Part shown: positions 52,860-61,550 of the stretch, piece after piece
How positions within the stretch are numbered: position 1 is the first letter of the stretch
How the letters are laid out: each line of letters opens with the position of its first letter
Assembly (NCBI RefSeq): GCF_025717005.1
Contig: NZ_JAOVZU010000007.1
Location: forward strand, 1 to 64,000
Length of the DNA stretch: 64,000 bases
Reading direction: 5' to 3'
From: Actinotalea endophytica
GTDB taxonomy: Bacteria > Actinomycetota > Actinomycetes > Actinomycetales > Cellulomonadaceae
The notes under the pieces: model-generated
The model's database searches: none
What the model saw: only the letters and a program-made list of their open reading frames with translations
What the model was told of the DNA's origin: nothing
Position numbers and translations under genes: made by a program

Positions 52860-53681
52860 TCACTTCAGGCCCGACATGGTGAAGCCCTGCACGATGTGCT
52901 TCTGGAAGATGACGAACACCACGATGATCGGCACGACCATCAGGGACGCACCGGCCATCTGCAGGGTCGGGTTGACGGTGATCTGCTGGTTCAGGAGCGA
53001 GAGCCCGACCGACAGCGTGTACTTGTCCTGCTCGGTCGCGATGATCAGCGGCCACAGGAAGCTGTTCCAGCCGGCGATGAACGTCAGCACGGCCTGCACG
53101 GCGATGATCGGCCGGGACAGCGGCAGGACGATCTGCAGGAAGATCCGCATCTCCCCTGCCCCGTCCAACCGGGCCGCCTCCAGCAGCTCGTCCGGGATGG
53201 TCGCCATGAACTGGCGGAACAGGAAGATCCCGAACGCGCTCACCAGGGTCGGCGCAGCGATCCCCACGAGCGTGTTGGTCAGGTGGACCTCGTTGAGGAT
53301 CAGGTAGGTCGGGATCATCGTGACCTGGACCGGGATCATCAGCGTCATCAGCACCAGGAGGAACAGCGTGCCGCTGCCGCGGAACCGGTACTTCGCGAAC
53401 CCGTAGCCGGCCATCGCCATGAAGAACAGCCCGACACCGCCGAGCAGCGTCACCACGATCGTGTTCACGAGGTAGCGGCTGAAGTCCAGCTCGGTGAACA
53501 GCCGGACGTAGGCGGCGAGCGTCGGCTCGCTCGGCCAGAACCTGGGCGGTACCGAGACCGCCTCGGTCGCCGGTTTGAGCGAGCTGGTGACCATCCAGAC
53601 GAACGGGAACGAGGTGATGAGCGCTCCCGCCGCGAGCAGGGCGCCGGTCACCACGAGGACGGGGCGGCGGTGCTCAAGCAT
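52860..53681 (-). CDS. Carbohydrate ABC transporter permease, MalG-type
   Basis: This is a 273-residue permease with six membrane helices. The EAA loop reads EAARLDGAGEMRIFLQIVLPLSRP, the contact for the ATPase. N-terminal FPFVWMVTSSLKP and C-terminal QKHIVQGFTMSGLK are typical of MalG-like proteins. Its start overlaps the end of the MalF-type gene by 8 bases. It belongs to the sugar importer of the glucan cluster. No ATPase gene lies in the cluster; a shared MsiK-type ATPase elsewhere is usual in actinobacteria. Confidence 0.95.
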   Translation of the reverse strand: MLEHRRPVLVVTGALLAAGALITSFPFVWMVTSSLKPATEAVSVPPRFWPSEPTLAAYVRLFTELDFSRYLVNTIVVTLLGGVGLFFMAMAGYGFAKYRFRGSGTLFLLVLMTLMIPVQVTMIPTYLILNEVHLTNTLVGIAAPTLVSAFGIFLFRQFMATIPDELLEAARLDGAGEMRIFLQIVLPLSRPIIAVQAVLTFIAGWNSFLWPLIIATEQDKYTLSVGLSLLNQQITVNPTLQMAGASLMVVPIIVVFVIFQKHIVQGFTMSGLK

Positions 53682-54657
53682 CGTCGGACCTGCGCATCCG
53701 GAGCTGGACCGCGGTGACCGCGGCGATGATCACGAACAGCACGATCGAACCGGCGCTCGCGTAGCCGAACTGGTTGAGGCTGAAGCCGTTCTTGAAGATG
53801 AACAGCGACACGGAGGTCGTCGCGCCGACGGGACCACCCTTGGTGAGCACGTACGGCTCGTCGAAGAACTGCAGCCAGCCGATCAGCGTCGTCACGGTGA
53901 CGAAGAACAGCGCGAACCGCAGCAGCGGGAACGTGACGCGCCAGAACGTGGTCCACCGGCCCGCCCCGTCCAGCGCCGCCGCCTCGAGGTACTCGCGCGG
54001 GACCGACTGGAGGGCGGCGAGGAAGATGATGATGTTCAGACCCGTCGCACGCCAGACGGCGACCAGCGCGACGGAGAGCCGGGCCGTCGTCGGCTCCGAC
54101 AACCACCCCACCGGTCCGACGCCGACCTGAGCCAGCAGCTGGTTGAGCAGGCCGAACTGGCTGTTGTACAGGTACCCCCAGATCAGCGAGATCGCGACGA
54201 TCGCGGTGATCGCGGGGAGGAAGTAGAACGCCCGCAGGGCGCGGAAGAACCTGGACCGCGACATGTTGAGCGCGACCGCGACGGCGAGCGACACCACGAT
54301 GATCGTCGGCACACCGATCACGACGAAGAAGGCCGTCGTTCCGAGGGCGTGCCAGAAGTCGGGGTCGGCGAACAGCCGCTGGTAGTTGCCGAGGCCGATG
54401 AACCGGATCGTCTCGGGGTGCCCGAGACCCCCGATGTCGAGGTCGGTGAGACTGACCCCGGCCGCGACCAGGATCGGCAGCAGGCCGAACGCCGCCAGGA
54501 GCAGCAGCGCCGGGGCCACGAACCCGTACGGGGCCAGCGCCGCGCGCCACCCGCCGAGCCGTCGGCGGCGGGCCGGCGTGGCCGCCCGCACACCTCGTGC
54601 CGCCGCGACGGCGGTGCCGCCGGGTGCCGCCGTGGCGGCACCGCCGTTCGCAGTCAT
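53674..54657 (-). CDS. Carbohydrate ABC transporter permease, MalF-type
   Basis: This is a 327-residue permease. An Ala-rich cytoplasmic N-terminus (about 1-38) precedes six helices. The EAA loop is EYLEAAALDGAGRWTTFWRVTFPLLR. YVLTKGGPVGATTSVSLFIF and the C-terminal helix are typical. ATG 54657 overlaps the stop of the solute-binding-protein gene (ATGA). It pairs with the MalG-type gene to import the substrate of the GH5/GH3 enzymes. Confidence 0.95.
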   Translation of the reverse strand: MTANGGAATAAPGGTAVAAARGVRAATPARRRRLGGWRAALAPYGFVAPALLLLAAFGLLPILVAAGVSLTDLDIGGLGHPETIRFIGLGNYQRLFADPDFWHALGTTAFFVVIGVPTIIVVSLAVAVALNMSRSRFFRALRAFYFLPAITAIVAISLIWGYLYNSQFGLLNQLLAQVGVGPVGWLSEPTTARLSVALVAVWRATGLNIIIFLAALQSVPREYLEAAALDGAGRWTTFWRVTFPLLRFALFFVTVTTLIGWLQFFDEPYVLTKGGPVGATTSVSLFIFKNGFSLNQFGYASAGSIVLFVIIAAVTAVQLRMRRSDDA

Positions 54658-55925
54658 CGGGCGGTTTGAGGCGCGAGAGTCGCGCGGGGGTGGGCCAGGG
54701 CCTGGTCCTCGTCGGCCCCGGTGAGGGCGATCGCGTTCAGGGTGTCGAGGATGGCCTGGTTCGCCTCCGCCCACGCCGTGCTCACCGGCAACGGCTTCGA
54801 GTCCTGCAGCTGCGCGGCGTAGACGGCGACCAGCGGGTCGTCCGCCAGTGCCGGGTCGTCGAACGCCGCGGTGACGGCCGGGAGCTCGCCGTAGCTCTGG
54901 TACCACGCGACCTGCGTCGCCGGCTCGGTGAGGAAGTCCAGCAGCTGCAGAGCCGCGTCGAGGTTCTCCGTGCCCTTCCAGACACCGAGGTTCGAGCCCG
55001 CGAACAGCGAGGTCGACGTGACGTCGGCCGGCACCGTCGTGACATCCCACTTCCCGTCCAGCTCGGGCGCCTGCTCCTTGATCGCATTTGCCAGGTAGGG
55101 GCCCGAGACGAGCATCGGAGCGGTCCCCGAGATGAATCCGGTGGTCTGGTCGAAGTCGCCCGCGGTGGGCACCGAGCCGTCCTGGTAGAAGCCGAGGTAG
55201 TGGTCCACTGCGGCACGGAAGCCGTCGGTGTCGACGTCGATGCTGCCGTCGGCGGCGATCAGGTCGGTGCCGGTCTGCCAGGTGTACGCGACCGGCAGCG
55301 GCGCGTCCCACTGCGGGATGTAGTAGCCGTACTGACCGTCGCCCCGCGCGGCGAGCGTCGTCGCGTCGGCGCGCAGCTCGTCCCAGGTCGACGGGGGCGC
55401 GCTGATCCCGGCCTCGTCCAGGATGTCCGACCGGTAGAACAGCACGCGGGTGTCGCTCACCCACGGCACCGAGTACATGCCGCCGTCGGGGTTGAGGTTC
55501 TCGGCCGAGACCGCGGACGGGAAGTTCGCGGGGTCGAGGTTCGGGTGGTCGGCGAGCTCGCCGCTCAGGTCCTCGAGCACGCCGGCGTCCAGGAACGACG
55601 CCAGCTGCGACAGACCGATCTGGGTGATGTCGGGCCCTTCGCCGGACGCGACCGCCGTGGTCAGCCGGTCGTTGACGTTGTCCCACGGGATCGCCTCGAC
55701 GTCGACCTCGATCCCGGTGTCCTGCACGAACGGCTCGACCGCGGCCTCGAGGTTCGCACCCGAGTCGCCCATGACCCAGACCGTGAGGCTGGCCGGGACG
55801 GCGGGCGCCGACGACGAGTCGCCGGTGGCCTCCGACCCGGAGGCGGAGCTGCCGCACGCGGCCAGGCTGACGGCGGCGGCCACCGCCATCAGGCTCAGGC
55901 CGCCGCTGGATCGGTTGCTGATCAT
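54654..55925 (-). CDS. Extracellular sugar-binding lipoprotein of an ABC importer
   Basis: This is a 423-residue lipoprotein. Lipid Cys24 is in LAACGSS, with a Ser/Ala-rich linker. The periplasmic-binding-protein fold type I/COG1653 is visible in SLTVWVMGDSGANLEAAVEPFVQDTGIEVDVEAIPWDNVNDRL and GGMYSVPWVSDTRVLFYRSDILDEAG. The start is ATG 55925 behind AAAGGAGATCC. It captures an oligosaccharide outside the membrane for the two permeases. The final residues (ALAHPRATLAPQTAR) are not conserved in character. It lies 82 bases after the ROK gene in the same direction. Confidence 0.94.
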   Translation of the reverse strand: MISNRSSGGLSLMAVAAAVSLAACGSSASGSEATGDSSSAPAVPASLTVWVMGDSGANLEAAVEPFVQDTGIEVDVEAIPWDNVNDRLTTAVASGEGPDITQIGLSQLASFLDAGVLEDLSGELADHPNLDPANFPSAVSAENLNPDGGMYSVPWVSDTRVLFYRSDILDEAGISAPPSTWDELRADATTLAARGDGQYGYYIPQWDAPLPVAYTWQTGTDLIAADGSIDVDTDGFRAAVDHYLGFYQDGSVPTAGDFDQTTGFISGTAPMLVSGPYLANAIKEQAPELDGKWDVTTVPADVTSTSLFAGSNLGVWKGTENLDAALQLLDFLTEPATQVAWYQSYGELPAVTAAFDDPALADDPLVAVYAAQLQDSKPLPVSTAWAEANQAILDTLNAIALTGADEDQALAHPRATLAPQTAR

Positions 55926-56007
55926 CGGATCTCCTTTGACACTGCGATGGGCATGGCGGGGCCGCCCGTGCGAGGCCCGCACGGGTGGGGGGTGTGGGCG
56001 AGGGCGG

Positions 56008-57228
56008 TCAGGCTCTGGACGACACTGCGACCACCGGCGTCTCGATGAGCTTCTCGAGGGGCAGCAGCGCGGCGCCGAGCGCGACCGAGTCCCCCTCGAA
56101 CTGGCAGAGCTCGAGCTCGAACTGGCTGCCCGGGCGCTGCAGCGACGCCTCCCGGATCCGGGCTTCGAGCTCGTCGCGCCGGGATCGCATCAACCTGAGG
56201 CCGACCCAGCCGCCGATCACGACCTTCTGCGGGTTGGTCAGGTTCACGAGGTTGGCGAGCGACAACGCCAGGGTCCCGAGGGCTTCGTCGACGACGGCGA
56301 CGGCCGCGGCGTCGCCTCGATCGGCCGCCGCCACGAGCGCGTCGAGCGCCCGCCACCCGGACCCGTCCGGCTCACCACCGCGCTCGCGCCACGCGGCGAT
56401 CAGCGCGTCGCTCCCGACGTGGGCCTCGAGGCACCCGCGGCCACCGCAGCGGCACACCCGGCCGTCGGCGGCGATCTTCGTGTGGCCCCACTCGCCGGCA
56501 CTGCTGCGTGCTCCCCGCAGCAGTCGGCCCGACGAGACCAGCCCCAGACCGACGCCTCGCCCGAGCAGCGCGACGACGGCGTCGTCGACCCCCCGCACCG
56601 AGCCGAACCAGATCTCGGCCGCGGCGAGCGCCTTGGCTCCGTTGTCCGCGAGCACCTGCAGCCCGGGGACGTCGACGAGCTCGTCCAGGTGCACCGCCGG
56701 CCAGCCGAGGCTCTGCGCGTAGAGCACGACCCCGTGGCCCGCGTGCGAACCGCCCGCGTCCTCGACGATGCCGGGCAGTCCGAGCCCGAGGCCGACGACG
56801 CGATCCCGGATCGCGGTGTTGCGACCCAGGATCGCGTCGACCGCGGCCTGCAGGGCGGTCGCGATCTCGGCCGGGTTCGCACCACGGGTCGCCGCGTCGC
56901 GGAACTCCCGGTCGACCCGGGTCATCGCCAGGTCGAACAGCTCGACCGCGACACCCTTCTCTCCGACGTCCGCGCCGAGGACGTACGCGCCGCCGGCCCT
57001 GATCCCGACCTTGACGATGGGGCGACCCCCGTCGGAGGGGACGGAGCCGCGGTCCTCGACGAGACCTTCGGCCTCGAGGTCCGCGAGGACGTTCGTGATC
57101 GTCGCGGGTGACAACGCCAGGGCAAGGGCCAGGCCGGCGCGGGTCGACTCCTGGCTCAGCACCAGCTCCCGCAGGACGCGGGAGCGGTTGCGCGCTCGGA
57201 GCTCGCGCGTGGTGAGCTGTTCCGGCAT
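56008..57228 (-). CDS. ROK-family transcriptional regulator of the glucan cluster
   Basis: This is a 406-residue NagC/XylR-type ROK protein. The winged HTH is at about 15-70 (RARNRSRVLRELVLSQESTRAGLALALALSPATITNVLADLEAEGLV). The ROK sugar-kinase-like domain has YVLGADVGEKGVAVELF and the zinc motif CRCGGRGCLEAH in GEWGHTKIAADG. The start is ATG 57228 behind GGGGG. It is the first gene of the unit that continues into the ABC importer, GH5 and GH3, and probably represses it, releasing on binding a sugar. A short palindrome lies just upstream of the gene. Confidence 0.93.
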   Translation of the reverse strand: MPEQLTTRELRARNRSRVLRELVLSQESTRAGLALALALSPATITNVLADLEAEGLVEDRGSVPSDGGRPIVKVGIRAGGAYVLGADVGEKGVAVELFDLAMTRVDREFRDAATRGANPAEIATALQAAVDAILGRNTAIRDRVVGLGLGLPGIVEDAGGSHAGHGVVLYAQSLGWPAVHLDELVDVPGLQVLADNGAKALAAAEIWFGSVRGVDDAVVALLGRGVGLGLVSSGRLLRGARSSAGEWGHTKIAADGRVCRCGGRGCLEAHVGSDALIAAWRERGGEPDGSGWRALDALVAAADRGDAAAVAVVDEALGTLALSLANLVNLTNPQKVVIGGWVGLRLMRSRRDELEARIREASLQRPGSQFELELCQFEGDSVALGAALLPLEKLIETPVVAVSSRA

Positions 57229-57247
57229 CGGACCCCCTTCGGTCGAC

Positions 57248-57260
57248 ACTTACTTTAAGT
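57248..57260. promoter_or_regulatory. Candidate ROK operator
   Basis: ACTTA-CTT-TAAGT is a palindrome with 5-bp perfect arms, 20 bases upstream of the ROK gene in its only AT-rich patch. It is well placed to block the promoter. Confidence 0.5.
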
Positions 57261-57325
57261 CATAGGGAAAGGATCCGCAACACCGCCACGCCTGCGGTCG
57301 ACACCCGCCCGCGGGGGCGCCCCGC

Positions 57326-57901
57326 TCAGTCGCCCAGCACGGCCCGCACCACGGCGAGCGTGCGCCGCGTCACCTCGTCCAGCGATCGACCGGACTCGAC
57401 GGCGCGCACGGCGCCCTGCACCGTGCCGAGCAGCAGTGCCGCGGTGAGCTCCGGGTCGGGCACCGGGAGCTCGGCGAGCGCAGCCCGCAACGGCGCCTCC
57501 TGGTCGCGGTGCAGCTCGGCCACTCGCGCGGCGCACTCCGGCGGGAGCGACGCGGTTCCGAGCGCGGCCAACGCGCGGTGCGTCGGGTCGGTCGCGGTCC
57601 GCAGCGCTGCCGCCACGAACGCCTCGACCTGGGCGCGTGGGTCGCCGGCCCGTGCGGTCACGACCGCGAGCTCGTGACCCGACCTCGGCATGAGGTCCTC
57701 GACCATGGCCGCGATCAGCGCGGGCGTCGAGTCGAAGTACTGGTACACGCTCGACCGCGCGAGCCCCGTGGCGCGGCCGGCCGCGGCGAGCGTGAGCGCG
57801 TCCAGACCGCCGTCCGCGACGATCTCCGCCGCGGCATGGAGCAGGGCCGCACGCCGGCGAGCGTGGTGCTCGACCACGGTCGGCGCGTCGATCTTCGGCA
57901 C
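57326..57901 (-). CDS. TetR-family regulator
   Basis: This is a 191-residue protein with the HTH at about 18-64 (ARRRAALLHAAAEIVADGGLDALTLAAAGRATGLARSSVYQYFDSTPALIAAM). The ligand domain covers the rest. The GTG start at 57901 follows GGAGAGGAGGGCCC. It is divergent from a DHA2-type transporter gene, whose promoter overlaps an inverted repeat (57959-57979). This is a typical drug-efflux repressor arrangement. Confidence 0.92.
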   Translation of the reverse strand: MPKIDAPTVVEHHARRRAALLHAAAEIVADGGLDALTLAAAGRATGLARSSVYQYFDSTPALIAAMVEDLMPRSGHELAVVTARAGDPRAQVEAFVAAALRTATDPTHRALAALGTASLPPECAARVAELHRDQEAPLRAALAELPVPDPELTAALLLGTVQGAVRAVESGRSLDEVTRRTLAVVRAVLGD

Positions 57902-57943
57902 GGGCCCTCCTCTCCGTCGTGGGCGCCAGGGTACGGCCTCGAG

Positions 57944-57979
57944 TTGTTCCCGACGTCTATGTCGATATGATGCCGACAT
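57944..57979 (+). promoter_or_regulatory. Promoter and TetR operator of the MFS gene
   Basis: A -35-like TTGTTC (57944-57949) and a -10 TATGAT (57966-57971) are separated by 16 bases. The inverted arms ATGTCG (57959-57964) and CGACAT (57974-57979) flank the -10 and overlap the ATG at 57978. The message is probably leaderless. Confidence 0.65.
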
Positions 57980-59630
57980 GACCGTCGACAACACCAGCCC
58001 GACCAGCCCGGGCACCCCGCACCGTTGGTGGGCGCTCGCCGCCGTCGCACTCGGTGTCTCCCTCATCATCATGGACGCGACCGTCGTCAACGTCGCGCTG
58101 CCGGTGGTGATCGAGGACCTGGGGCTCAGCGCCACGCAGGCCGAGTGGATGAACGCCGTCTACTCGCTGATGCTCGCCGCCCTGCTGCTCACCGTCGGAC
58201 GGGTCGGCGACCTCTACGGGCGCCGCCGGATCTTCGCGATCGGCATGACGGTCTTCGTGCTCGCGAGCGTGGCCGCCGGCGCGGCCGGCTCCGGCGCGGT
58301 ACTGATCGCCGCGCGCCTGGTGCAGGGCGCCGGCGCGGCCATGATCCTGCCCGCGACCCTGTCCACCCTCAACGCGGTGTTCACCGGACGCGAGCGCGGC
58401 ATCGCGTTCGCGGTGTGGGGGTCCACGATCGGCGGCATGGCGGCCGTCGGTCCGCTGGTCGGCGGGTGGCTCACCACCGACGTCTCCTGGCGGTGGGCGT
58501 TCTGGCTGAGCGTGCCGGTGGGCCTCGCGGTGCTCGCCGGGATCGCCACCGTCGTCCCGGAGACCAAGGACGAGACCACCGCACCGGGCCTGGACTGGGC
58601 GGGTGTCCTGCTGTCGACGTTCGGCATGGGCGCGATCGTCTTCGCGCTGATCGAGAGCCGCACCTACGGCTGGTGGCTCCAGGACTCCGGCTCCCTGTCG
58701 CCGATCCCGGTGGCGCTGGCCGCCGGCGTGGCCCTGATGGTCGGGTTCGTCGCCGTCCAGCGCACCCGCCGCCGGGCCGGGCGCGTCGTGCTCGTGGACC
58801 TGTCCCTGCTCGGCGTGCGGTCGTTCCGGTACGGCTCGATCGCCGCGCTGATCGTCGCGCTCGGCGAGTTCGGGCTGATCTTCACCCTCCCCCTCCTGCT
58901 GCAGAACGCGCTCGGCTACACCGCGCTGCAGACCGGATGGCTGATCGTGAGCCTCGCGATCGGCACCTTCCTGATCTCCGGCGCCACGCCCCAGCTCACG
59001 GCACGCCTCGGGGGGCGCACGGTGGTGCGGCTCGGTCTCGCGCTGGAGGCCGTGGCCGTCGCCGGCCTGGCCATCACGCTGACCCAGAGCCTGGGCAGCT
59101 GGGGGATCGCCGGCTGGCTCTTCCTCTACGGCACCGGCGTCGGGATGGCGACCGCTCAGCTGACCAGCGTGATCCTCGCCGAGATCCCGGTCGCCGAGTC
59201 CGGCCAGGCGTCCGGGCTGCAGAGCACCTTCCGGCAGCTCGGCTCGGCCCTCGGCGTGGCCGTGCTCGGCACCGTGCTGCTGACCACGCTCGGCACGTCG
59301 ACCGACACCCACCTGGCCGACGCCGGCGTCCCCGACCCGCCGCGCGGACAGCTCGTCGAGGCCGTGACGAGCTCGGCCGGCTCGGTCATCCCCTCGCTGC
59401 AGGCCGACCCGTCGACGGCGGTTGCCGGCGACGCCGGAGCGGCGGCACTGGTCCACGCCAGCAAGATCACCACCGGCGCGGCGGCGGCCGTCATCACGGT
59501 CGGTCTCGCCGCGACCTGGGCGCTGCCCTACGTGCCGCCCGCACCGCACGACCCGGGCCCGCGCGACACGGCCGCCGAGGAGCCCCGCAGGCGCGGGGGA
59601 CGACGTCGGTCCACCGCCTCAGCGGCGTAG
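57978..59630 (+). CDS. DHA2-family MFS multidrug transporter (EmrB/QacA-like)
   Basis: This is a 550-residue transporter with 14 helices. The helix-1 motif VSLIIMDATVVNVALPVVIEDLG and the motif-A loop GRVGDLYGRRRIFAIG are clear, as is the antiporter region WGSTIGGMAAVGPLVGGWLTT. The loop before the last helix (about 455-500) is long and may be extracytoplasmic. Start is ATG 57978. The divergent TetR gene and shared operator imply ligand-induced efflux of an antibiotic or dye. Confidence 0.94.
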   Translation: MTVDNTSPTSPGTPHRWWALAAVALGVSLIIMDATVVNVALPVVIEDLGLSATQAEWMNAVYSLMLAALLLTVGRVGDLYGRRRIFAIGMTVFVLASVAAGAAGSGAVLIAARLVQGAGAAMILPATLSTLNAVFTGRERGIAFAVWGSTIGGMAAVGPLVGGWLTTDVSWRWAFWLSVPVGLAVLAGIATVVPETKDETTAPGLDWAGVLLSTFGMGAIVFALIESRTYGWWLQDSGSLSPIPVALAAGVALMVGFVAVQRTRRRAGRVVLVDLSLLGVRSFRYGSIAALIVALGEFGLIFTLPLLLQNALGYTALQTGWLIVSLAIGTFLISGATPQLTARLGGRTVVRLGLALEAVAVAGLAITLTQSLGSWGIAGWLFLYGTGVGMATAQLTSVILAEIPVAESGQASGLQSTFRQLGSALGVAVLGTVLLTTLGTSTDTHLADAGVPDPPRGQLVEAVTSSAGSVIPSLQADPSTAVAGDAGAAALVHASKITTGAAAAVITVGLAATWALPYVPPAPHDPGPRDTAAEEPRRRGGRRRSTASAA

Positions 59631-59700
59631 CCCCGGAGCCCCGCTCGGGAGCCGTCGCGGACCCGGGCGACCGACCCCCGGACCCGGGTCGACGTGGCTC

Positions 59701-59706
59701 TACAGT
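59701..59706 (+). promoter_or_regulatory. -10 hexamer TACAGT of ThrE-type gene; likely leaderless
   Basis: TACAGT ends six bases before the ATG at 59713. No ribosome site is present, so a leaderless transcript is likely. Confidence 0.45.
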
Positions 59707-59712
59707 CGCGTC

Positions 59713-61140
59713 ATGGGATGGGGTGTTCGCGCACGGCTGGCCCGAGCGATCGCGGGAGGTCCCGGCTTCCCGGTCGCGGTCCGCGCGCAGGGCGTCGGAC
59801 TCGACGACGACGCCGTGCGCAGCGTGATCGACCTGTGCCTGCGGACCGGCGAGGCGATGCTCTCGCTCGGAGCGTCGGCAGGGGACGTGACCGGCGCGAT
59901 CCGGCGCGTCGCCGCGGCATTCGGCCTGGACGGCTTCCAGGTGGACCTGACCTTCACCTCGATCACCGTTTCGTACGACCCCGGGGCACCCGGCCACCCG
60001 ACGACCCTGATGCGGGTGGCACCCACCCGCACCACCGACTACGACCGCCTCGCCCGGGTCACCGACCTGGTGCGGGACGTCACGGCGACGCACGTCCCCC
60101 TCGAGCGGGCACAGCCGTTCCTCGAGGACGCGCACCGACGCCTCGACGCGGTCATCGCGACCCCCCGGCCCTACCGCCCCTCGGTCGTGACGCTGCTGCT
60201 GTCCGTGATGGCCGCTGCCGTCGCCGTCCAGCTCGGCGGCGGGTGGGCGGTCGCGGCGATCGCGGGTGCGACGACCGCCGTGATCACCCTGGTGGTGCGG
60301 TGGCTGGGCCGCCGCGGGCTCCCCCCGTTCTTCCTGCAGGCGGGCGGCGCCGCGGTCGCGACGGCCGTCGCCGTGCTCCTGCTGGTCGCGGTCCCGCGGC
60401 TGCCGATCGCGCTCGAGACGCTGCCTCCGTCCCTCGTCGTCGCCTCCGGGATCGTGGTCCTGCTCGCCGGGCTGTCGCTGGTCGGGGCCGCCGACGATGC
60501 GCTCAGCGGGTTCCCGGTGACCGCGAGCGGGCGGGTCTTCGAGGTCGTCCTGCTCACGCTCGGCATCGTGGTGGGGATCGGCGCGGTCCTGGACGCCGGC
60601 AGCCGGCTCGGGGTGCAGCTGGTCGTCGTCGACGAGCTGACCGGCACGGCGAACGCGCTGCTCCAGGTCGCCGCATCAGCGGTGATGGCGGCGGCGTGGG
60701 CGATGGCGTCCTACGCCCGCCTGAGGGCGGCGGCCGTGGCCGGCGCGGCCGGCGGCGCGGCCTGGCTGATCTACCTCGGGCTACGGGACGCGAACGTCGG
60801 CGCGGCGGTCGCCTCCGCCGGCGCCGCCCTGATCGTCGGCTTCGCCGCGGAGTGGTTCGCGCCGCGGCTCCGGGTGCCGGCGATCGTCACGTCGGCCTGC
60901 GCGATCATCCCGCTGCTTCCCGGTCTCGCGATCTACCGCGGCCTGTTCCTGGTGGTCGAGGCCGACTCGCTCTCGGACGGCGTGACCGTGCTGCTCGGTG
61001 CCGCGACCGTGGGCCTCGGCCTGGCCGCGGGCGTCACGCTCGGTGAGCTCATCGCGTCGTCCGTCCGGCACGGTGGCACCCGCGCCAGACGCGTGTGGTC
61101 ACGCACCGTGCTGCCGGGCGGGCAGGACGCGCCCTCCTGA
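59713..61140 (+). CDS. ThrE-family threonine/serine exporter
   Basis: This is a 475-residue protein. The N-terminal ThrE part starts with a cytoplasmic region (RSVIDLCLRTGEAMLSLGASAGDVTGAIRRVAAAFG, typical), followed by about five helices. The C-terminal ThrE_2 part has five more (about 330-450), including ACAIIPLLPGLAIYRGLF. The single-chain form joins the ThrE/ThrE_2 pair found as two genes in many bacteria. It exports small amino acids such as threonine or serine. It is convergent with the small membrane protein gene at 61160. Confidence 0.92.
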   Translation: MGWGVRARLARAIAGGPGFPVAVRAQGVGLDDDAVRSVIDLCLRTGEAMLSLGASAGDVTGAIRRVAAAFGLDGFQVDLTFTSITVSYDPGAPGHPTTLMRVAPTRTTDYDRLARVTDLVRDVTATHVPLERAQPFLEDAHRRLDAVIATPRPYRPSVVTLLLSVMAAAVAVQLGGGWAVAAIAGATTAVITLVVRWLGRRGLPPFFLQAGGAAVATAVAVLLLVAVPRLPIALETLPPSLVVASGIVVLLAGLSLVGAADDALSGFPVTASGRVFEVVLLTLGIVVGIGAVLDAGSRLGVQLVVVDELTGTANALLQVAASAVMAAAWAMASYARLRAAAVAGAAGGAAWLIYLGLRDANVGAAVASAGAALIVGFAAEWFAPRLRVPAIVTSACAIIPLLPGLAIYRGLFLVVEADSLSDGVTVLLGAATVGLGLAAGVTLGELIASSVRHGGTRARRVWSRTVLPGGQDAPS

Positions 61141-61159
61141 CCTCGGGGACGCGAGCGAC

Positions 61160-61549
61160 CTAGCCGCCCAGCCCGTCGGTCCACTCGGGTCGCCAGAACG
61201 CCAGGACGAGCACCACCACGTCGATCGCGATCCCGGCCAGCAGCTGCGCGTTCCAGTAGACGGCCAGGGTCGCGAGCGACGCGATCGAGCCCACCACCGC
61301 CAGGCCCGGCCAGATGACCCGCAGCCCCGGGAACCCCGTCACCGCGAGCCCCAGCAGGACGAACGCCACGACGGTGACCGCGACCAGTGCGACCGCCACC
61401 GGGCGCCGCGCCGGCTCGGGCACCAGCCAGGACCTCTCGACGGTGAACGGCCAGGTCGGGTCGTCCGGCTTGGGCACGAAGTACAGCAGGTGCACCAGGC
61501 CGTGTGCGGCGAGCAGGATGCCCACCACGACCTTGAGGAAGACCACCAC
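61160..61549 (-). CDS. Small four-helix membrane protein, unknown function
   Basis: This is a 129-residue protein with four hydrophobic helices (KVVVGILLAAHGLVHLLYFV, VAVALVAVTVVAFVLLGLAV, LAVVGSIASLATLAVYW, GIAIDVVVLVLAF). The start is ambiguous: GTG 61549 and GTG 61546 both follow GAGGTGA. The TetR gene ends one base before the first GTG, so the two are co-transcribed. It is likely the target of that TetR. The fold is not recognised. Confidence 0.78.
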   Translation of the reverse strand: MVVFLKVVVGILLAAHGLVHLLYFVPKPDDPTWPFTVERSWLVPEPARRPVAVALVAVTVVAFVLLGLAVTGFPGLRVIWPGLAVVGSIASLATLAVYWNAQLLAGIAIDVVVLVLAFWRPEWTDGLGG

Positions 61550-61550
61550 G

